A DNA stretch of 10,000 nt from Flavobacterium sp. (GTDB lineage Bacteria; Bacteroidota; Bacteroidia; Flavobacteriales; Flavobacteriaceae), in the NCBI RefSeq assembly GCF_020217025.1, contig NZ_JAIWOF010000150.1:1-10000 (forward strand), written 5' to 3'. The notes under the pieces are model-generated. The model was not told where the DNA came from. It saw only the letters and a program-made list of their open reading frames with translations, and searched no databases. The position numbers and the translations under genes were made by a program. Each line of letters starts with the position of its first letter. Within the stretch, counting starts at the first letter, position 1. Positions 5,786-10,000 of the stretch are shown piece after piece.

Positions 5786-8422
5786 ATGAAATCGCAAGAC
5801 ATTCGTAAAGCATACCTTAATTTTTTTGAATCGAAAGGACATTTAATTGTTCCTTCTGCGCCAATCGTTTTAAAAGACGACCCAACTTTGATGTTCAACA
5901 ACTCGGGAATGGCCCAATTCAAAGAATATTTCTTAGGCAATGGAACTCCAAAAAGTCCAAGAATTGCCGATACGCAAAAATGTCTTCGTGTTTCGGGAAA
6001 ACACAATGATTTAGAAGATGTAGGTTTTGATACGTATCACCACACCATGTTTGAAATGCTTGGAAACTGGTCGTTTGGCGATTATTTCAAAAAAGAAGCA
6101 TTGGCTTGGGCTTGGGAATTCTTAACTGAAGTATTGAAGTTAGACAAAGACCGTTTATATGTTTCTGTTTTTGAAGGAAACCCAGCAGAGAACGTTCCAT
6201 TTGACCAAGAAGCGTTTGATATTTGGAAACAATACGTTTCGGAAGACCGTATCATTTTAGGAAATAAAAAAGACAATTTCTGGGAAATGGGCGACCAAGG
6301 TCCGTGTGGTCCATGTTCGGAAATTCATATCGATTTAAGAACTGATGCTGAAAGAAATGCTGTTTCAGGAAGAGAATTAGTGAATGCTGATCATCCGCAA
6401 GTAGTGGAAATTTGGAACAACGTATTTATGGAATTCAACCGTAAAGCCGATGGTTCATTAGAAAAATTACCCGCACAACACGTAGATACCGGAATGGGAT
6501 TTGAGCGTTTGTGTATGGCGATGCAAAATGTAACTTCGAATTACGATACGGATGTTTTCACTCCGCTTATCGCGAAAGTTGAGGAAATTACTAGATTAAA
6601 ATACACTTCAAACGAAGTAAAAAATATATCAGAAGTACAAAACAAAACCAACATTGCGATTCGTGTAATTGTAGACCACGTTCGTGCGGTAGCTTTTGCT
6701 ATTGCTGATGGACAATTGCCTTCGAATACAGGAGCTGGTTATGTAATTCGTAGAATTTTACGTCGTGCGATTCGTTACGGATTTACGTTTTTAGGGACGA
6801 AAGAACCTTTCATCAACAAATTAGTGGAAGTTTTAGCAAATCAAATGGGCGAATTTTTCCCTGAGATTAAATCCCAACAACAATTGGTTACCAATGTAAT
6901 TCGTGAAGAAGAAGCGTCTTTCTTAAGAACTTTGGAACAAGGATTACAATTATTAGATAAAGTAGTTGCTGAAACATCTGGAAAAGAAGTTTCGGGTGAA
7001 AAAGTTTTCGAATTGTACGATACGTTTGGTTTCCCTAAAGACTTAACGGCTTTGATTTTAAAAGAAAAAGGCTATTCGTTTAACGAAACCGAATTCGAAA
7101 CTGAATTACAAAAACAAAAAGCGCGTTCTCGTGCGGCTTCAGAAGTAACTACTGACGACTGGAAAGTTTTAATTGACGGAAACGTGGAAACATTCGTTGG
7201 TTATGACCAAACAGAAAACAACGTTAAAATCACACGTATTCGTAAAGTAGACTCTAAAAAAGATGGTGTTTTGTACCAAATTGTTTTAGATAATACGCCA
7301 TTCTATCCAGAAGGTGGTGGACAAGTTGGTGATAAAGGAACATTAGTTTCTGCAAACGAAACCATCGAAATTATCGATACAAAAAAAGAAAACAACTTAA
7401 TCTTACATTTCGCAAAACAACTTCCTGAAAATGTGGAAGCTGGATTTATAGCAAAAGTAAATACCGATTTAAGAACTTCAACTTCTAAAAATCACTCGGC
7501 TACGCATTTGATGCATTTGGCTTTGAGAAATATTTTAGGAACGCATGTAGAACAAAAAGGTTCATTGGTAAATCCAAATTACTTACGTTTTGACTTTTCG
7601 CATTTCTCTAAAGTTTCGGATGAAGAATTACATCAAGTTGAAGCAAGTGTGAATCAACAAATTGAAGCACAATTACAATTGGTAGAACACAGAAATATTC
7701 CAATCAAAGAAGCATTAGACAAAGGTGCAATGGCATTATTTGGAGAGAAATATGGCGATAATGTTCGTATGATTGAATTTGGAGATAGCAAAGAATTATG
7801 TGGTGGAATTCACGTGAAAAACACCGCAGATATTTGGCATTTCAAAATTGTTTCAGAAGGAGCTGTTGCGGCTGGAATTCGTCGTATAGAAGCTATTACG
7901 GGTGATGCTGTGAAAGATTTTTACACTTCGCAAGAAAACACGTTAGCGGAAATCAAAGAAGTATTGAAAAATCCGCAAGATGTTTTAAAATCCGTTGCTT
8001 CACTACAAGATGACAATGCGAAATTGAAAAAACAATTAGAGCAATTAGTTAAAGAAAAAATCGAAGGATTAAAAAATACTTTAGTTGCCGATTTCCAAGA
8101 AATCAACGGAATCCAATTTTTAGCGAAACAAGTAGATTTATCTATGAGTTCGACTAAAGATTTAGCTCAAGCTATTGGAACTTCAAAACCAAATGCATTT
8201 GTATTCTTAGCTTCTATTGAAGATAATGCACCAAACATTCACTGCTACATTTCAAAAGAATTAGTCGCTGAAAAAGGATTAAACGCTGGAAACGTAATCA
8301 GAGAATTAGGAAAACTAATCGACGGAAACGGTGGTGGACAACCTTTCTTCGCTTCAGGAAAAGGGAAAAATGTGAATGGAATTAAAGAGGCATTGGAGAA
8401 AGCGGTTGAATATTTAAAATAG
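5786..8422 (+). CDS. alaS: Alanine--tRNA ligase (AlaRS)
   Basis: The protein joins alanine to tRNA-Ala in the cytoplasm and removes mischarged Ser/Gly. At 878 residues it matches the usual bacterial length of about 875. Class II catalytic motifs are present: motif 1 around [19 protein letters not shown] (33-51), motif 2 around [17 protein letters not shown] (85-101) and motif 3 [19 protein letters not shown] (314-332). The editing domain has its four metal ligands, H570 and H574 in HSATH and C672 and H676 in CGGIH. A helical, coiled-coil linker at about 735-765 leads to the C-Ala/DHHA1 domain with GGGQP at 849-853. I chose the ATG at 5786 ([11 protein letters not shown]) over an in-frame TTG two codons upstream, because it gives the standard AlaRS beginning. 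No frameshift or missing key residue is seen. It is transcribed alone, divergent from the M23 gene, with its own terminator at 8524-8562. Confidence 0.98.
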   Translation: MKSQDIRKAYLNFFESKGHLIVPSAPIVLKDDPTLMFNNSGMAQFKEYFLGNGTPKSPRIADTQKCLRVSGKHNDLEDVGFDTYHHTMFEMLGNWSFGDYFKKEALAWAWEFLTEVLKLDKDRLYVSVFEGNPAENVPFDQEAFDIWKQYVSEDRIILGNKKDNFWEMGDQGPCGPCSEIHIDLRTDAERNAVSGRELVNADHPQVVEIWNNVFMEFNRKADGSLEKLPAQHVDTGMGFERLCMAMQNVTSNYDTDVFTPLIAKVEEITRLKYTSNEVKNISEVQNKTNIAIRVIVDHVRAVAFAIADGQLPSNTGAGYVIRRILRRAIRYGFTFLGTKEPFINKLVEVLANQMGEFFPEIKSQQQLVTNVIREEEASFLRTLEQGLQLLDKVVAETSGKEVSGEKVFELYDTFGFPKDLTALILKEKGYSFNETEFETELQKQKARSRAASEVTTDDWKVLIDGNVETFVGYDQTENNVKITRIRKVDSKKDGVLYQIVLDNTPFYPEGGGQVGDKGTLVSANETIEIIDTKKENNLILHFAKQLPENVEAGFIAKVNTDLRTSTSKNHSATHLMHLALRNILGTHVEQKGSLVNPNYLRFDFSHFSKVSDEELHQVEASVNQQIEAQLQLVEHRNIPIKEALDKGAMALFGEKYGDNVRMIEFGDSKELCGGIHVKNTADIWHFKIVSEGAVAAGIRRIEAITGDAVKDFYTSQENTLAEIKEVLKNPQDVLKSVASLQDDNAKLKKQLEQLVKEKIEGLKNTLVADFQEINGIQFLAKQVDLSMSSTKDLAQAIGTSKPNAFVFLASIEDNAPNIHCYISKELVAEKGLNAGNVIRELGKLIDGNGGGQPFFASGKGKNVNGIKEALEKAVEYLK

Positions 8423-8436
8423 CAATTAAAAACTTT

Positions 8437-8463
8437 GTCATGCTAAACTTGTTTCAGCATCTC
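8437..8463 (+). repeat. GTCAT-stem-ATCTC intergenic hairpin repeat, copy 2
   Basis: GTCAT, then GCTAAA, loop CTTGT, TTCAGC and ATCTC. The 8-bp stem ATGCTAAA/TTCAGCAT has one A-C mismatch. It starts 15 nt after the alaS stop and is preceded by CTTT, as copy 1 is. It forms an inverted pair with copy 3. Confidence 0.75.
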
Positions 8464-8480
8464 AAGAATACAGATTATTT

Positions 8481-8507
8481 TAGATCCTGAAACAAGTTCA
8501 GGATGAC
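8481..8507 (-). repeat. GTCAT-stem-ATCTC intergenic hairpin repeat, copy 3 (inverted relative to copy 2)
   Basis: On the minus strand it reads GTCAT, CCTGAA, loop CTTGT, TTCAGG, ATCTA, with a perfect 8-bp stem ATCCTGAA/TTCAGGAT. It matches copy 2 at 23 of 27 positions, and two of the four differences are a compensatory G-C to C-G swap within the stem. Copies 2 and 3, 17 nt apart, can also pair with each other to form one long hairpin in the alaS 3' region. Confidence 0.75.
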
Positions 8508-8523
8508 AAGGAGAATTAATATT

Positions 8524-8562
8524 AAAATACCGATAAAAATAAAATTCTGTCGGTATTTTTTT
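8524..8562 (+). terminator. Rho-independent terminator after alaS
   Basis: AAAATACCGA (8524-8533) and TCGGTATTTT (8550-8559) are perfect 10-bp complements around a 16-nt loop, and the T run continues to 8562. It lies about 100 nt after the alaS stop, past the inverted repeat pair, and isolates alaS from the lipoprotein genes. Confidence 0.75.
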
Positions 8563-8581
8563 GTAAAAATTTGGAAAATCG

Positions 8582-8594
8582 TTTTTTTTTTTTT
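8582..8594 (+). repeat. Homopolymeric T13 tract upstream of a lipoprotein gene
   Basis: Thirteen consecutive T residues lie 31 nt before the start codon at 8626, between a possible -33 TTTG (8570-8573) and a possible -7-like TAAATTTA (8603-8610). Tracts of this length are prone to slipped-strand changes. The tract is seen directly; any regulatory effect is inference. Confidence 0.75.
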
Positions 8595-8625
8595 GATTTG
8601 TATAAATTTAACTAATTGTATTTCA

Positions 8626-9462
8626 ATGAAAAAAACACTTTATCTTTTTGCTTTTTTAACGGTTATATTGAGTTCTTGTGCTAATGAAGATGAATTTCAA
8701 GGTAACTTAATTAGTAAAATGAAATTTATTGGTTCTGACTTTAATGATAGTTATGAAAATCATGAATTTAATCTTGAATATACTGATGGTAATAAATTAG
8801 TACGAATTATTGATTTTGAAAGTGATAAAAAAGAGTTTCATTATACAGGAGATTTAATTACAAAAATTGATGTCTGGATTTTTTGGAACGGTTCAGATTT
8901 AGAATTTGAAAGGTCACTTTATTTAGAATATGACAATGAGGAAAGGTTAATCAATATAAAAATAGATGAAGTAGATGATGGTAGCATTGAACAAATTATT
9001 ACTTTTGATTATGTTGACGATAATAATGCAAATTATACCCATCATTACCGGAATAATCTTAGCGGATATGGAACCATTTCTTTTAATGAAGATGACGTAC
9101 TAAAAAGATTAGACAATAATTGGTCATTAGGTCAACCGGTAAGAAAAGAAATAACATATAATTATGATGATAAAAAACATCCTTATACTGGAATATTAGG
9201 ATTTAAAAAATTAAAACTTTTTAATGCTTTTTATGGTAGTATTTATTATCTAAGTCATAATATCAATGATGATTATGGATTTGCACCCAACTGGGGCACT
9301 ACTAACAATGTTGTCTCTACGACAATAAGAAGTGGTAATAATTTAGAAAATTCTGGCACAATTTCATTGTTTTCTTATGAATATGGCAACAATAATTTAC
9401 CTACAAAAAGTAATAAAATAAATGGAGGTACAAATACACAAATCTTATGTACATATAATTAG
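8626..9462 (+). CDS. Lipoprotein of unknown function, Asp/Asn/Tyr-rich
   Basis: I do not recognise a family with confidence. The 278-residue product begins MKKTLYLFAFLTVILSSC, a lipoprotein signal with lipobox LSSC and lipidated Cys18. The next residues, ANEDE, are acidic and resemble the signal that sends Bacteroidetes lipoproteins to the cell surface, so a surface location is plausible. The mature part is rich in Asp, Asn, Tyr and Glu, with repeated short strands such as EYTDGNKLVRII, EYDNEERLINIKI and FDYVDDNNANY, reminiscent of the YD-type repeats in many hypothetical Bacteroidetes lipoproteins. I chose the ATG at 8626: the longer open frame from 8503 starts inside a repeat, crosses a terminator and the T13 tract, and would bury the signal peptide. 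The gene ends 58 nt before the next lipoprotein gene, in the same direction; no terminator is visible between them. Confidence 0.8.
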   Translation: MKKTLYLFAFLTVILSSCANEDEFQGNLISKMKFIGSDFNDSYENHEFNLEYTDGNKLVRIIDFESDKKEFHYTGDLITKIDVWIFWNGSDLEFERSLYLEYDNEERLINIKIDEVDDGSIEQIITFDYVDDNNANYTHHYRNNLSGYGTISFNEDDVLKRLDNNWSLGQPVRKEITYNYDDKKHPYTGILGFKKLKLFNAFYGSIYYLSHNINDDYGFAPNWGTTNNVVSTTIRSGNNLENSGTISLFSYEYGNNNLPTKSNKINGGTNTQILCTYN

Positions 9463-9520
9463 TGAATAAAATTTGAAAATCACATTATCGCTATGTAAAA
9501 AATTCACTTATTTTATTCTT

Positions 9521-9958
9521 ATGAAAAAAACACTTTATCTTTTTGCTTTTTTAATGGTTATTTTGAGTTCTTGTTCAAGTGACGATTCAGACGGAATAGC
9601 TATTAATTCGGAAAATCTTTTAGGAAAATGGTATTTAAAGGGTGGAACAACTAATAATGGTACATTTGAAAATCACACACATGATTGCACAACTAATAAA
9701 GATTTTCAAGAATTTTTTAACAATGGAGAAATCACTTTTAATGGTTATAATACGGAATGTAGTTTAGATGAAATTGAAACTTCATTATGGTTTTTAAATG
9801 GAAATACACTTACGGTTACGAATACAAATTTCGACCCCAGGATTTATGAATATGAATACGTTATTGAAAGTTTAACTTCAAACGAATTAATATTAAGAGA
9901 AACTGTTTCGGAACCTGAAGGAACTTTCGTGTATAGATCAACTTATACAAGAAATTAG
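9521..9958 (+). CDS. Lipocalin-like lipoprotein
   Basis: The 145-residue product begins MKKTLYLFAFLMVILSSC (lipobox LSSC, Cys18), followed by SSDDSDG, which fits the Ser-Asp-Asp type of surface-export signal known for Flavobacterium lipoproteins. The mature domain (about 32-145) starts LLGKWYLKGGT, the usual opening of the Bacteroidetes lipocalin-like families, and continues with beta strands ITFNGYN, TLTVTN, YEYVIESLTSNELILRET and TFVYRSTYTR. Two cysteines (56 and 80) could form a disulfide, as is common in this group. Such proteins may bind small hydrophobic ligands, but no ligand can be named. I chose the ATG at 9521, not the in-frame TTG at 9473, because it places the charged start and hydrophobic core correctly. 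The first 54 nt are almost identical to those of the preceding lipoprotein gene, while the mature parts are unrelated. Confidence 0.85.
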   Translation: MKKTLYLFAFLMVILSSCSSDDSDGIAINSENLLGKWYLKGGTTNNGTFENHTHDCTTNKDFQEFFNNGEITFNGYNTECSLDEIETSLWFLNGNTLTVTNTNFDPRIYEYEYVIESLTSNELILRETVSEPEGTFVYRSTYTRN

Positions 9959-10000
9959 AAAAACTATAAATTTAAAATTCACTTAAAATCTCCTTTCAAT

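Noticed and set aside
5683..6006. Minus-strand open frame overlapping the alaS start
   Set aside because: It covers conserved AlaRS motif coding sequence on the opposite strand, has no recognisable domain and starts inside alaS.
8503..8625. Upstream in-frame extension of the first lipoprotein starting at an ATG at 8503
   Set aside because: The ATG is part of the GTCAT repeat (read in reverse), and the extension crosses the alaS terminator hairpin and the T13 tract; a standard lipoprotein signal starts at 8626.
9473..9520. TTG start 16 codons before the lipocalin-like gene
   Set aside because: It would put a polar stretch ahead of a complete signal peptide that has its own ATG at 9521.

Overview
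The window looks like chromosomal DNA from a member of the Flavobacteriaceae, most likely Flavobacterium or a close relative. The support is low-GC coding sequence, start codons without clear Shine-Dalgarno sites, a TTG / TAnnTTTG promoter of the Bacteroidetes type, a Bacteroidetes-style outer-membrane barrel protein, lipoproteins with acidic residues after the lipidated cysteine, and a MerR-LemA-TPM-TPM gene order. No tRNA, rRNA, CRISPR array, transposase or phage gene is visible.

Layout. (1) 1-2254, plus strand: the 3' part of a TonB-dependent-receptor-like outer-membrane beta-barrel gene, followed by a strong hairpin terminator (about 2257-2294) that can act in both directions. (2) 2417-5609, minus strand: a compact five-gene run, read from a promoter near 5635-5669. 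In transcription order it holds an M23 metallopeptidase with an N-terminal membrane anchor, a MerR-type regulator, LemA, a soluble-looking TPM-domain protein, and a secreted, membrane-anchored TPM-domain protein with a glycine-rich tail. Gaps are 51, 31, -1 and 1 nt, so the last three genes are tightly coupled. (3) 5610-5785: the divergent intergenic region. (4) 5786-8422, plus strand: a complete alaS with intact aminoacylation, editing and C-Ala domains, ending in a terminator at 8524-8562. (5) 8626-9958, plus strand: two small lipoprotein genes with almost identical signal peptides and unrelated mature parts, one unrecognised and one lipocalin-like.

How the genes relate. alaS is housekeeping. 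The minus-strand run is best read as a cell-envelope cluster: a periplasmic peptidoglycan hydrolase-type protein, a membrane LemA and two TPM proteins, with a small DNA-binding regulator in the same transcript. The barrel protein and the two lipoproteins are also envelope products, but nothing here ties them to the cluster.

The most interesting non-coding signals are three copies of a short hairpin repeat (GTCAT - stem - ATCTC) whose stem bases change in a compensatory way, a T13 tract just upstream of the first lipoprotein, and the re-used signal-peptide DNA. Apart from these, I see an ordinary chromosomal region and no convincing new defence or mobile system.
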